In this document: positions 17,045 to 25,920 of the stretch, piece after piece
How positions within the stretch are numbered: the stretch's first letter is position 1
Layout of the letters: every line of letters begins with the position of its first letter
Origin: Dyella psychrodurans
GTDB taxonomy: Bacteria > Pseudomonadota > Gammaproteobacteria > Xanthomonadales > Rhodanobacteraceae
Direction: 5' to 3'
DNA length: 64,000 bases
Assembly: GCF_003363265.1 (NCBI RefSeq)
Contig: NZ_QRBF01000001.1
Location: 590,451 to 654,450, forward strand
The notes under the pieces: generated by a model
The model's input: only the letters and a program-made list of their open reading frames with translations
What the model was told of the DNA's origin: nothing
The model's database searches: none
Made by a program: the position numbers and the translations under genes

Positions 17045-18166
17045 CTACCCCCCGAAAATCAGGAACAAATACGCGACAAAGAGAATCAGGTGGACAGCAC
17101 CCTGAAGAAAGTTGGTGCGTCCGCTGGAGAACGTAATCATGCACAGCGCAAGCGTCAGCACGAAGAGAAGCAGATCGGTGTGCTGCAGGCCAAGCATGAT
17201 GGGATGCTGCGTAAGTTCGCTGATGACAATAATGGCCGGGATGGTCAAACCGATGGTCGACAGCACGGAACCCAGGAAAATATTCATCGACCGCTGGAGA
17301 TTGTTTCGTCCTGCGGCACGCACGGCACCGATGATTTCCGGCGTGGCCACCAGAACCGCCATCGCAAGACCGGCGAGGGCGGCAGGCTTGCCCATCGTCT
17401 CCACCACGTAATCGACCGGCGGCGCCAGCTTTTGGGCCAGATACACCACCAGCACCATGTAAATCGCGAGCATGACGACGTGAAACGACAGCGGCGCTGT
17501 CGCCGCGTGAGCCTTCGCAGCACGCGATTCCGTTCTCTCTTCCTGCGGCACGAAGTAGGTGCGGTGCCTGCTGGTCTGCAAAAACAGAAATGCCACGTAA
17601 AGGCCAAGCGACACGATCGCGACAAATATTTTCTGCGCTATGGAAAGCCTCGGCGGACCCGATGCCGTGGCGATAAAATCAGGAAGCACCAGACACATCA
17701 CGCCGAGCGGAATAATCACACCCAGATACGCATTCGCACCTTGCAGATTGAAATACTGCTCCCGATAGCGCAAACCGCCCAGCAGCAGCGACAACCCGAC
17801 CATGCCGTTGAGAACGATCATGGTCACGGCGAACAAGGTATCGCGCGCCAAGGTGGGATTGTTCTCGCCGTGCAACATGATCGCCGTGATACTGACAACC
17901 TCGATCGAGGTGATGCAGAGCGTAAGGATCAGCGTGCCATAGGGTTCGCCCAGCCGTTCGGCCAGATGCTCACCATGCCGCACCACGGCCAGAGCGGAAC
18001 CCAACACCACCGAAAACAGCCAGAAGAAAATCAGGGCCAGCCGATACAGATTGGGAAATTCGCCCAGCAACGTATCGCCATGGAACGCGAAGGCGAAAGT
18101 CGTCAGCACGCTGAGCGCAAGAAACCGTTCGCCGCGTATCAGCGCCGGCACGCCAGTCATCTGCAT
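17045..18166 (-). CDS. chaA: Calcium/sodium:proton antiporter, ChaA type
   Basis: The 373-residue inner-membrane protein has eleven or so hydrophobic segments and two cation-exchanger repeats. The signatures HGEHLAERLGEPYGTLILTL and SIEVVSITAIMLHGE in the first half and ALAGLAMAVLVATPEIIGAVRAA in the second are those of ChaA/CAX exchangers. It exports Ca2+ or Na+ (K+ in E. coli) for protons, useful in salt or alkaline stress. ATG at 18166 has GGGGG about eight bases upstream. It converges with the exported EreA/ChaN-like gene, with four bases between the stops. The name is shared with, but unrelated to, ChaN. Confidence 0.88.
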   Translation of the reverse strand: MQMTGVPALIRGERFLALSVLTTFAFAFHGDTLLGEFPNLYRLALIFFWLFSVVLGSALAVVRHGEHLAERLGEPYGTLILTLCITSIEVVSITAIMLHGENNPTLARDTLFAVTMIVLNGMVGLSLLLGGLRYREQYFNLQGANAYLGVIIPLGVMCLVLPDFIATASGPPRLSIAQKIFVAIVSLGLYVAFLFLQTSRHRTYFVPQEERTESRAAKAHAATAPLSFHVVMLAIYMVLVVYLAQKLAPPVDYVVETMGKPAALAGLAMAVLVATPEIIGAVRAAGRNNLQRSMNIFLGSVLSTIGLTIPAIIVISELTQHPIMLGLQHTDLLLFVLTLALCMITFSSGRTNFLQGAVHLILFVAYLFLIFGG

Positions 18167-18374
18167 AGCATTTCCCCCGCCGCGTGGAGCGAACCGTTAC
18201 AGGAAACCACTGGGCCGAAGCGTGTTTATGTGCGGCAGCAGCGTAAACATGGGCACTCTTTATGTCAAAGCCCATTCATGCGGAATTTCCGGCATCGAAC
18301 GGATTGAGTACGGCAAGCGAAAGATGCGAAGCTGCCCCATCGGTGCATTGCGCACACAAACCCTGAGAAACGCC

Positions 18375-19742
18375 ATGCGAAAGGTTCTGGTCCTTGCCTC
18401 TTTGGTTGCAGCGCTATTGGCAGGGTCCCCGTCCTTGCGTGCCCAATCGCCCAACGATGGCAGCGCTGCCACACAGGGACCGATTGTCGTACTCATCACC
18501 ATCGACGGATTTCCAGCGCGCGCACTGCGCGATCCCAAATTGCCGATGCCTACGCTGCGCGCCTTGATCGCCCACGGCGCGCATGCCGACGCCATGCTGC
18601 CGATCAATCCAGCCATTACCTGGCCCAATCACACGGCCTTGATCACCGGCGTCGATGCGAGCGAGCACCACGTGCTGTTCAACGGCCTGCTTTCCTTTCC
18701 TGCCGACGGTGGCGCGATAGAGGTCAAACCCTGGGTACCCAGGGATGAACTCGTGCATGCGCGCACCTTGTACGACGCGCTGGCAGAGAAAGGCATGACC
18801 ACGGGTCAGGTGGATTGGGTGGCGATATATGGAGCAAGGAACGTACGCCTGCAATTTGCCGAGAAACCCACCGCGGATAGCGCGATCGTGCAGGATCTGA
18901 TCTCCCAGGGACTGGTCACCCAGCAGGACATCGCAACGTTCGATGACAGCAGTCCCGCCTGGCGCGATCAAATCTGGACGGATGCCGCGATCAATATCCT
19001 GACCCGGCACACGCCCAACCTGCTGCTTTTCCACCTTCTGCAAACCGACACGCTTCAGCACGAATACGGCGCGCTCTCGCCTGCTGGGTATGCCGCTTTC
19101 GCCTACGCCGATAGCAGCGTTGCACGGCTGATCGATGCAGCGCGCAAGGCGGGGCTGCTTGATCGCATCACGTTCATCGTCGCCTCGGATCATGGCTTCA
19201 CCAACTATACGCACATGATCCATGCGAACGCCGCGCTGGTGCAGCAGGGTTTCTTGCGCATGCAGGATGGGCGCTACAAGGGCGATGTATGGATACAGCC
19301 GGAAGGTGGCGAAGCATCCTTGTATGTTCACAACCCAGCGCAACGTGCAGCGCTCGTTCCCAAGCTCAAATCCTATTTCGAAAAGCTGCCTGGCATCGCG
19401 GCGGTCTACACCAACGAAGAAGCCCGTAAGTTCGGCATCCCGTCATCTGATTCGACGAATCAGGCGCCGGATCTTTATCTCGTCGCCAAGCCCGATTACG
19501 CGTTCATGGACGGCACGGATGAGCCGGTGATCCAGAACGTGACGCCGGCCCGCGGGGCCCACGGCTACCTCAACACCAACCCCGATATGGATGCGCTTTT
19601 CGTTGCATCCGGCGCACATATCCGTGCCGGAGTGGACCTTGGCACCATCAGCAATCTGCGTGTGGCGCCCACCATTGCAAGGATTCTCGGAGTCTCGCTG
19701 CCTGCGGCAAAACAGCCTCCGCTCACTGGCATGCTGCCATAG
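18375..19742 (+). CDS. Exported nucleotide pyrophosphatase/phosphodiesterase (alkaline phosphatase superfamily)
   Basis: The 455-residue protein has a signal peptide (KVLVLASLVAALLAGS) and an NPP-type catalytic domain. VVLITIDGFPARAL carries the first metal-binding Asp, NPAITWPNHTALITG carries the catalytic Thr, and IVASDHGFTNY and ARGAHGYLNTNPDM hold further metal ligands. It should hydrolyse phosphodiester or pyrophosphate bonds of extracellular nucleotides or related compounds in the periplasm. ATG at 18375 is chosen because the signal peptide starts there; the frame is open 324 bases further upstream. It is a single gene. Confidence 0.88.
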   Translation: MRKVLVLASLVAALLAGSPSLRAQSPNDGSAATQGPIVVLITIDGFPARALRDPKLPMPTLRALIAHGAHADAMLPINPAITWPNHTALITGVDASEHHVLFNGLLSFPADGGAIEVKPWVPRDELVHARTLYDALAEKGMTTGQVDWVAIYGARNVRLQFAEKPTADSAIVQDLISQGLVTQQDIATFDDSSPAWRDQIWTDAAINILTRHTPNLLLFHLLQTDTLQHEYGALSPAGYAAFAYADSSVARLIDAARKAGLLDRITFIVASDHGFTNYTHMIHANAALVQQGFLRMQDGRYKGDVWIQPEGGEASLYVHNPAQRAALVPKLKSYFEKLPGIAAVYTNEEARKFGIPSSDSTNQAPDLYLVAKPDYAFMDGTDEPVIQNVTPARGAHGYLNTNPDMDALFVASGAHIRAGVDLGTISNLRVAPTIARILGVSLPAAKQPPLTGMLP

Positions 19743-19861
19743 TGTGGCTTGCGTTACAGAATTTTTGCCCCATGTCGATAGCCTTGCATAACTCGTTCAA
19801 CCGCGATTTCCAGTAAAACTGTCTCGCCGGTATCAGCTGCCCATTAAGGGTGTAAGTGCTC

Positions 19862-20908
19862 ATGCAGAAAAAAAAGCAGTTCTCCAAGGTCTTTGCGCTG
19901 GCAGGACATCGCATTTCGAAAATCATCGGTTGGGGTATCGGCATAACGGTCATCGGGCTGGCCAGCCATGTTTCCACGACCCATGCCGCGCAGATTCCGA
20001 CACCACCGGGCTGGGTGTTGCAGTGGAGCGACAATTTCGACGGCCCTGCCGGCACACTACCCTCCAGCAAGCTTTGGCGCTTCGACATCGGTCATTCGTA
20101 TCCGAATGGTCCCGTCGACTGGGGCACTTCCGAGACCGAGTCCTTTACGGACGACCCGAGCAATATTCATCTCGATGGCCAGGGGCATTTGCTGATCATT
20201 CCCCAGCGCGATGCCAGCGGCCAATGGACCTCCGCGCGCATCGAGAGCGTGCAGGACAACTTCATGGCGCCGGACGGAGGCATGTTGCGCATCGAGGCAC
20301 GCATTCAAATGCCCAATGTGAACGGTCCTCAAGCGCTCGGCTACTGGCCCGCGTTCTGGGCACTGGGCAGCAACTATCGCACTGACATGTCGTGGCCGCA
20401 CGCCGGCGAATTCGACATCATGGAGAGCGTCAACGGACTGGACAGCGTGTGGGGCATTCTTCACTGCGGCATCAATCCGGGTGGCCCTTGCGCGGAGCCG
20501 CAGGGCATCGGCAGCCGCGTTCCCTGCCCTCACGAGGCCTGCACGGGCGCATTTCACACTTATACGTTCGAATGGAATCGATCGGTCACGCCGGAAAGAA
20601 TGCGCTGGTTCGTCGATGGCGTGCAGATCAACCAGGTCACCGAAAACCAGCTTTCGCCCAGCGTGTGGCACGACCTGACCACCCAGCGCGGCTATTTCGT
20701 ATTGCTCGACGTCGCGATGGGCGGGGGATTTTCGTTCGTCATGGCGGGCTGGCGTCCCACGCCCACGCCGACCACCGAACCGGGGCACGCCATGGTCGTG
20801 GACTACGTCGCGGTGTGGACGCGTGCCGGTACCGGCAAGAAAGTCCCCGCCGAGCCGGAAATGACCGCCAACGGTACCAAAGGGTCTTCGAGCTCCGCAC
20901 CGCGTTGA
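19862..20908 (+). CDS. Secreted glycoside hydrolase family 16 beta-glucanase
   Basis: The product has about 348 residues with an N-terminal signal or anchor segment (IIGWGIGITVIGLASHVSTT) and a GH16 jelly roll. The catalytic motif E183-F-D185-I-M-E188 (AGEFDIMESVN) gives nucleophile and acid/base; flanking marks are YWPAFWALGSNY and FHTYTFEWN. This spacing suits laminarinase- or lichenase-type beta-1,3/1,4-glucan cleavage. The end is Ser/Thr/Pro-rich and low in complexity. The start could be GTG at 19856 (AAGGG five bases away) or ATG at 19862; the difference is two residues. Confidence 0.9.
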   Translation: MQKKKQFSKVFALAGHRISKIIGWGIGITVIGLASHVSTTHAAQIPTPPGWVLQWSDNFDGPAGTLPSSKLWRFDIGHSYPNGPVDWGTSETESFTDDPSNIHLDGQGHLLIIPQRDASGQWTSARIESVQDNFMAPDGGMLRIEARIQMPNVNGPQALGYWPAFWALGSNYRTDMSWPHAGEFDIMESVNGLDSVWGILHCGINPGGPCAEPQGIGSRVPCPHEACTGAFHTYTFEWNRSVTPERMRWFVDGVQINQVTENQLSPSVWHDLTTQRGYFVLLDVAMGGGFSFVMAGWRPTPTPTTEPGHAMVVDYVAVWTRAGTGKKVPAEPEMTANGTKGSSSSAPR

Positions 20909-20961
20909 TGCTGCACTGCGGTTCGATGAATACTCGGTTGCCGCCACCGTAACGTGTAGCC

Positions 20962-22050
20962 ATGACCGAGTTACTTTCTCCCGACACACTTGCCTCGCAA
21001 CAACTCGATCACGCGCTGACGCTGCCCGCGCGGTTCTATACCGATGCGCGCATGCCCGGCTTGGATGCCACTGCCATCTTCGCGCGCAGCTGGCAGCTTG
21101 TGTGCCATCACTCGCAACTTGCCGGCGTCGGCGATCACGTCGTCACGGAAATTGCGGGACTGCCGCTGCTGATCGTGCGCAGCGACGCATCCCGCATCCG
21201 CGCATTCCACAACGTGTGCCGGCATCGTGCAGGCCCCATCGCCACCTGCGACGGCCGCGGCGCGGAAAACCTGCGCTGCCGCTATCACGGCTGGACCTAC
21301 GGACTGGACGGCGTGCTTCGCGGCGCACCGGAAATGGGGCGCACGCCGGACTTCAACCCCGCCGACATTCGCCTGCCGGAAGTGCGCGTGCATGTATGGC
21401 AAGGCCTGGTTTTCGTCGCCATCGGCGACGCCCCACCCTTCGATGCGTTTGTGGCGGGCATCGACGAGCGCCTGGGCCCGAACCGTTCATTGCACGACTA
21501 CGAATTCCACCATCGCGTCGGCTACGACGTCGCGTGCAACTGGAAGGTCTACGTGGATAACTATCTGGAAGGTTATCACGTGCCGCATATCCATCCCGGC
21601 TTGAACAGCCTGCTCGACTATCGCAGCTACATCACCGAAACCGCCGAGTGGTATTCATATCAGTTCAGCCCCCTTGAAAGCGGCGACGATCTCTACGGCA
21701 GCGGCGAAGCGCTCTACTACTTTTTGTATCCGAACGCGATGCTCAACATCCTGCCCGGCCGCCTGCAGACCAATCGCGTGTTGCCGCGAGGCGTGGATCG
21801 GTGCCGCGTCGAATTCGATTTCTACTACGCGCCCGACGGCAGTGCGGAAGCACAGGCCCGGCGTGCGAAAGACATCGAATTCAGCGATGAAGTGCAGGAT
21901 GAAGACGTCACCATCTGCGAAGACGTGCAACGTGGCCTGGCCTCTGGCTCCTACGAAGCCGGACGCCTGAATCCGTTACGAGAGAACGCCGTGCATCATT
22001 TTCATGAAATGGTTCGGCGCGCTTATCGCGATTCGCTCGTTCGTACCTGA
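20962..22050 (+). CDS. Rieske-type aromatic ring-hydroxylating oxygenase, alpha subunit
   Basis: The 362-residue protein has an N-terminal Rieske 2Fe-2S domain (C86-x-H88 in NVCRHRAG and C106-x2-H109 in CRYHGWTYG) and a catalytic domain with the mononuclear-iron motif DNYLEGYHVPHIHPG (H206 and H211). The size and single-subunit look resemble glycine-betaine or carnitine monooxygenase-like oxygenases more than two-subunit dioxygenases. No reductase or beta subunit is adjacent, so electrons must come from a partner encoded elsewhere. It starts 54 bases after the GH16 gene. Substrate not predictable from sequence alone. Confidence 0.88.
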   Translation: MTELLSPDTLASQQLDHALTLPARFYTDARMPGLDATAIFARSWQLVCHHSQLAGVGDHVVTEIAGLPLLIVRSDASRIRAFHNVCRHRAGPIATCDGRGAENLRCRYHGWTYGLDGVLRGAPEMGRTPDFNPADIRLPEVRVHVWQGLVFVAIGDAPPFDAFVAGIDERLGPNRSLHDYEFHHRVGYDVACNWKVYVDNYLEGYHVPHIHPGLNSLLDYRSYITETAEWYSYQFSPLESGDDLYGSGEALYYFLYPNAMLNILPGRLQTNRVLPRGVDRCRVEFDFYYAPDGSAEAQARRAKDIEFSDEVQDEDVTICEDVQRGLASGSYEAGRLNPLRENAVHHFHEMVRRAYRDSLVRT

Positions 22051-22104
22051 AGCCAGGCCAAGTTATAGCGGACCGATCCATATCGGCCCGCCATCCGAAC
22101 GTCA

Positions 22105-24189
22105 CTACCAAATCCTCACCCGGTCGTCCGGTGACAGATAAAGCTTGTCTCCCGGTTGAACGTGAAACGGTTCGTACCAGCCGTCGATATTCCGCACGGC
22201 CTGCGCGCGGATGTTGTCCGGCGCGTGCACGTCCGTCGCCAGTCGCTGGCGCAATTCCTCATCGCGGATCTTGACGCGCCAACCCTGCGCGTAAGCCAGA
22301 AAGAAGCGTTCATCGCCGGTCAGCCCGTCGATCACCGGCGCCGGCTTGCCGTTGAGCGAACGATGATAAGCGGCATACGCGACGGCAAGGCCCGCTACAT
22401 CGGCGATGTTTTCGCCCAGAGTCTGCTGGCCGCTCACATAAAGGCCGGGCAGCGCCTGGTAGTGGTTGTATTGCTCCACGAGCTTTTGCGTCGTCGCCTT
22501 GAAATGCGCGGCGTCCTGCGGCGTCCACCAATTTTCAAGTTTGCCTTGCGCGTTGAATTCCGCACCGAGATTGTCGAAGGAGTGGCTGATTTCATGCCCG
22601 ATCGTGGCACCCGTGGCGCCGTAGTTCACCGCGGCGTCGCCGTGCGGAAAGAAGAACGGCGGCTGCAACACGGCAGCCGGGAAATTCAGGGCGTTTTGCA
22701 CGGGCAAGTTCACCGCGTCCACCGTCTGCGGCGTCATCCACCACTCGCCGCGATCCACCGGCTTGCCCAATTTGGCAAGCTGATAACGGTAACGATGGGC
22801 CACGGCCCGCTGATGATTGCCCAGCGCATCGTCGGATCGGATCGCAAGCGAGCCGTAGTCGCGCCATGTATCCGGATAACCGACGCCCACGCGCAGCGAG
22901 GCGAGTTTTTCCTTAGCCTTGGCACGCGTGGCGGGCGTCATCCATGCCAAGGTGTCGAGGCGTTCGTTGAAGGTGGCGATGAGATTCTTGACCATCGCCT
23001 GCACTTCCGCCTTGGCCGGGGGCGGAAAGTACTTCTTCACGTAGACCTGCCCCACCGCATAATCCAGATCGTCGCTGGTGGCGTCGACCGCTCGTTTCCA
23101 CCGTGCAGGTTGCGTGGGTACGCCCTGCAACGCGCCGGAATAAAAACCAAAGTGGAGATCGTCGTACGCTTTGGGCAACAGCGGCGCGGCCGAATCGATG
23201 GCGTGATAGCGCAGCAGTTGCTTCCACGTCTCGATCGGTTCGCCGCTCACGAGCTTTGCGATCGCCGCGGTGGCGGCAGGTTGCCAGGCATCGATCGCCT
23301 TCTGATCGCCAAGACCGGCAGCCTTGAAATAAACCGCCCAATTCATGCCCGGAGCATTTTTCGCGAAGTCGCTCATGCTCCACACGTTATTGGCCTTGTG
23401 AATGTCCTCGCTATCGATGAGGCTTTCCTGCGCCTGCGCAATCTTGGTTTCCAACGCCACGATCGACTTGGCCTGCGCATCGGCATCGGGCGTGCCTGCC
23501 AGGGTCAGCAATGCGCTGACATAGGTCTGATACTTGGCACGGGACGCAACCATTTGCGGATCTTGCGACAAGTAGTAGTCGCGACTCGGCATGCCAAGAC
23601 CGCCCTGCAACAGGTAGGCCATGTTGCGCGAGGGATCTTGCAACGCCTGCGCCACGAAAAGCCCGAACAGGTTTTCCGTCTGGAAGTTGGTGGCGTTGAT
23701 GGGATCGACATCCGCACGCTGTTCGCTGCCAAGCTCGCGGGCGAGATCGTCGCGTGTCTTGATGGCATCGATGCGGTCCAGCTCGGGCTTGATGGCAATC
23801 AGGCCTCGCTTTTCAATGGTCGCCTCATCCATGTAAGCCGCGTAGTAGTCCGCGATCCTGCGTTCGTTGGTGCCTGACGCTGGATGCAGCTTGGCCATGT
23901 TCTGGATCAGATCCGCGGTGCGCTTGGCGGTCAAATCCTCCAGCTCTTGCGTGGGACCGGTGCTCGAACGATCGGCAGGTATCTGCGCCGTTTTCACCCA
24001 CGCGCCGTTGGCGTAGCTGAAGAAGTCGTCGCCGGGCTTCACCGAGTGATCGATATAGGAAAGATCGATGCCGGCATTTGCGCCGCCCGTCGTCGCCGGT
24101 TGATCCGCGCCCAGCACCACCGGAGTCGCCACCAAGGCTGCGGCAGCACCAAGCATCGCTGCGGTGAGAATCCTTTGAATGGGCTGCAT
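22105..24189 (-). CDS. M13-family zinc metallopeptidase (PepO/neprilysin type), exported
   Basis: The 694-residue protein has a signal peptide (AAMLGAAAALVATPVVLGA) and both M13 domains. The zinc site is HEISH in GATIGHEISHSFDNLGAEF, the third ligand lies in GENIADVAGLAVAY (ENxADxxG), and the substrate-binding NALNFPAAVLQPPFF segment precedes it. Such enzymes trim oligopeptides in the periplasm. Length fits the family (about 670-700). It is a single gene, divergent from the AhpD-like gene. Together with the S46 peptidase at 38.8 kb it indicates peptide-based nutrition. Confidence 0.93.
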   Translation of the reverse strand: MQPIQRILTAAMLGAAAALVATPVVLGADQPATTGGANAGIDLSYIDHSVKPGDDFFSYANGAWVKTAQIPADRSSTGPTQELEDLTAKRTADLIQNMAKLHPASGTNERRIADYYAAYMDEATIEKRGLIAIKPELDRIDAIKTRDDLARELGSEQRADVDPINATNFQTENLFGLFVAQALQDPSRNMAYLLQGGLGMPSRDYYLSQDPQMVASRAKYQTYVSALLTLAGTPDADAQAKSIVALETKIAQAQESLIDSEDIHKANNVWSMSDFAKNAPGMNWAVYFKAAGLGDQKAIDAWQPAATAAIAKLVSGEPIETWKQLLRYHAIDSAAPLLPKAYDDLHFGFYSGALQGVPTQPARWKRAVDATSDDLDYAVGQVYVKKYFPPPAKAEVQAMVKNLIATFNERLDTLAWMTPATRAKAKEKLASLRVGVGYPDTWRDYGSLAIRSDDALGNHQRAVAHRYRYQLAKLGKPVDRGEWWMTPQTVDAVNLPVQNALNFPAAVLQPPFFFPHGDAAVNYGATGATIGHEISHSFDNLGAEFNAQGKLENWWTPQDAAHFKATTQKLVEQYNHYQALPGLYVSGQQTLGENIADVAGLAVAYAAYHRSLNGKPAPVIDGLTGDERFFLAYAQGWRVKIRDEELRQRLATDVHAPDNIRAQAVRNIDGWYEPFHVQPGDKLYLSPDDRVRIW

Positions 24190-24435
24190 GGCGGCTACCT
24201 GATGGGAAGTGAGTCAGCAAAAGATAATCCGGCGCCGCAGATATGCGCGTGTGGCTTTCGGACTAGGTCCCGGTGTCGATGCCATACCGCAACGCAACAT
24301 GCATCAAGCCCCCGCATCGCCGGGAGTTGCCGCTCACCTGTACCAAGCCTTGCGCTACGGCGCGATACTTGGCAGACCCGTCGCGCACCTCGCGCGACTG
24401 GCTCCACCGCTAAACGATGAGAGAGGAGACACCTC

Positions 24436-24786
24436 ATGATGGATTGGCTGGAGTATCGCAAGCAATTAATGGGCCGCATCGGCGAAGTCGGCAAACTCAG
24501 TCCCGACACGCTGGCCGGATACCAGACCTTGTCCAAGGCCGGTCAGAAGACGGGGCATCTCGATGCAAAGACGCGCGAACTGATTGCGCTGGCTGTTGCA
24601 GTGACCACTCGCTGCGATGGCTGCATCACCGTGCATACCGGCGAGGCACTCAAACATGGTGCCAATCACGGTGAAATTGCCGAAGCATTGGGCGTCGCCA
24701 TCGCACTCAATGCAGGTGCCGCACTGGTGTACTCCGCTCGCGTGATGGACGCAGTCAGCGCCCATGAGGCAGTGAGTACCGCCTAG
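24436..24786 (+). CDS. AhpD-like carboxymuconolactone decarboxylase family protein
   Basis: The 116-residue all-helical protein has the AhpD/CMD peroxidatic motif: C60-x-x-C63-x3-H67 in TTRCDGCITVHTGEA, after RELIALAVAV. Such proteins act as disulfide reductases or alkylhydroperoxide-linked antioxidants; true decarboxylases lack the CxxC. GAGAGGAGACACCTC precedes two in-frame ATGs at 24436 and 24439, and either may be used. No peroxiredoxin is adjacent. Confidence 0.88.
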   Translation: MMDWLEYRKQLMGRIGEVGKLSPDTLAGYQTLSKAGQKTGHLDAKTRELIALAVAVTTRCDGCITVHTGEALKHGANHGEIAEALGVAIALNAGAALVYSARVMDAVSAHEAVSTA

Positions 24787-25307
24787 CGTTATCGGCGCCA
24801 AGCCCGGGTTGTAAAAAAATCACCCATCGCGGTCATATTTAGGTAAAGTTCGCTCGTTCGGGCGGAGCTGGCTGAACAGCTGTCCGCAGCATTGCAGCGC
24901 AGCAATCCGCCAAGGTGAAACAACGCCTGAAACGATCTGTCATCGAGCAGCACATACCCCGCCCGCTCGACTGATCCGAACGCTAAAAAGGGAGGAGCCA
25001 TGTTGATACTGGTGCACACCCTTTCCACGACAGCACACACGCTGCCGCGTCGTACAGGCTTACGCCGATGCAGGTTTCTCTTCACCTCTTATCGACATAA
25101 CGGTTTGCTTTAAGACTCCGACGCTTGCCGGAGCCGCAGGTAGTCATGGCGATTGCGCCTGCAACGCTGGCCGGCCGCCGTAACGAAGCAAGAAACCGAT
25201 GCTGGCAACGGGAACATCGCCCGCACCGGCGCTAGGGATACAGGAGATAAGCCACCGCGGATGACGCGGGTTACTCACTTCATCCAATCTTCGGGGAGGT
25301 TCTTGCA
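24787..25307. other. Long leader region upstream of satP with several hairpins
   Basis: These 521 bases have no clear gene apart from one short ORF. Strong hairpins are visible at 24862-24887 (GCGG/CCGC outer, GCTG/CAGC inner), 24891-24906 (ATTGC/GCAAT) and 25116-25133 (CTCCG/CGGAG), and more dyads may exist up to 25260. It matches no riboswitch consensus that I could recall (cobalamin, guanidine, glycine and c-di-GMP were considered). The final GGGGAGG before 25308 is the satP ribosome binding site. Confidence 0.4.
25000..25113 (+). CDS. Possible 37-residue leader ORF upstream of satP
   Basis: ATG at 25000 follows an excellent Shine-Dalgarno sequence (GGGAGGAGCC) and opens a 37-codon frame to TAA at 25111-25113. 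The peptide starts MLILVHTLSTTAHTL and is then basic (PRRTGLRRCRF). A hairpin (25116-25133) begins three bases after the stop, a layout reminiscent of translational leader control. There is no family match and codon evidence is slight. It could be a chance ORF. Confidence 0.3.
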   Translation: MLILVHTLSTTAHTLPRRTGLRRCRFLFTSYRHNGLL

Positions 25308-25877
25308 ATGAGCAACGAACAGGCTGTTGCGCGATTCTCGAATCCAGCACCACTAGGTCTGGCAGGTTTCGCGCTGACGACATGGTTGTTAAGCATGATC
25401 AACGCCGGATGGTTCACCGCCGATGCCATGGGCATGGTATTGGCCGTAGCGATGGCTTATGGCGGAACGGCGCAAATCATTGCCGGTGTCATGGAATTGC
25501 CGCGCGGCAATACGTTCGGCGCCACCGCGTTTGTGAGTTACGGCGCTTTCTGGTGGTCGTTTGCCTTGTTCGTGCTGTTTCTGCACGACAAGGTGCCTGG
25601 TGCTTTCGTAGGCTGGTATCTGTTTATGTGGGGCGTATTCACCTTTTACATGTGGATCGCCTCGCTGCGTGCGCCGCGTGCATTGCAGCTGGTTTTCCTC
25701 GCTTTGTGGATCACATTCTTCCTACTGGCCGCGGGGGAATGGACCGGTATGAGCGGACTGCATGTCGCGGGAGGCTATGTGGGCCTTATCACCGCACTGC
25801 TGGCGTTCTATCTCTCTGCGGCGGAGGTGATCAACGACATGCACCAAAAGAAAGTTCTGCCCATCGGTGCACCCTAA
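25308..25877 (+). CDS. satP: Acetate uptake transporter, GPR1/FUN34/YaaH family
   Basis: The 189-residue inner-membrane protein has six hydrophobic segments and the family signature NPAPLGLAGFALTTWLLSM near the N-terminus. In E. coli SatP imports acetate and succinate with protons. GGGGAGG lies upstream of ATG 25308. The porin gene starts 43 bases downstream, so the two probably form an operon that brings small organic acids through both membranes. Confidence 0.92.
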   Translation: MSNEQAVARFSNPAPLGLAGFALTTWLLSMINAGWFTADAMGMVLAVAMAYGGTAQIIAGVMELPRGNTFGATAFVSYGAFWWSFALFVLFLHDKVPGAFVGWYLFMWGVFTFYMWIASLRAPRALQLVFLALWITFFLLAAGEWTGMSGLHVAGGYVGLITALLAFYLSAAEVINDMHQKKVLPIGAP

Positions 25878-25920
25878 CAAGATGCGGATACCACGCTCGC
25901 CTACTGCACGGGAGAATTCC

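Noticed and set aside
16976-18307. A 443-codon plus-strand frame
   Set aside because: It is antisense to chaA, which has clear antiporter motifs.
22156-23877. A long 573-codon plus-strand frame
   Set aside because: It lies entirely antisense to the M13 peptidase gene, whose motifs are complete. The composition (many Arg, His, Leu) is that of an antisense shadow.
24862-24920. A known riboswitch (cobalamin, guanidine, glycine) upstream of satP
   Set aside because: Hairpins are present, but none of the conserved cores of these classes could be matched, so no class is claimed.
24789-25085. A 98-codon minus-strand frame in the satP leader
   Set aside because: It has no ribosome binding site of note and lies antisense to the hairpins and the better-supported small plus-strand ORF.
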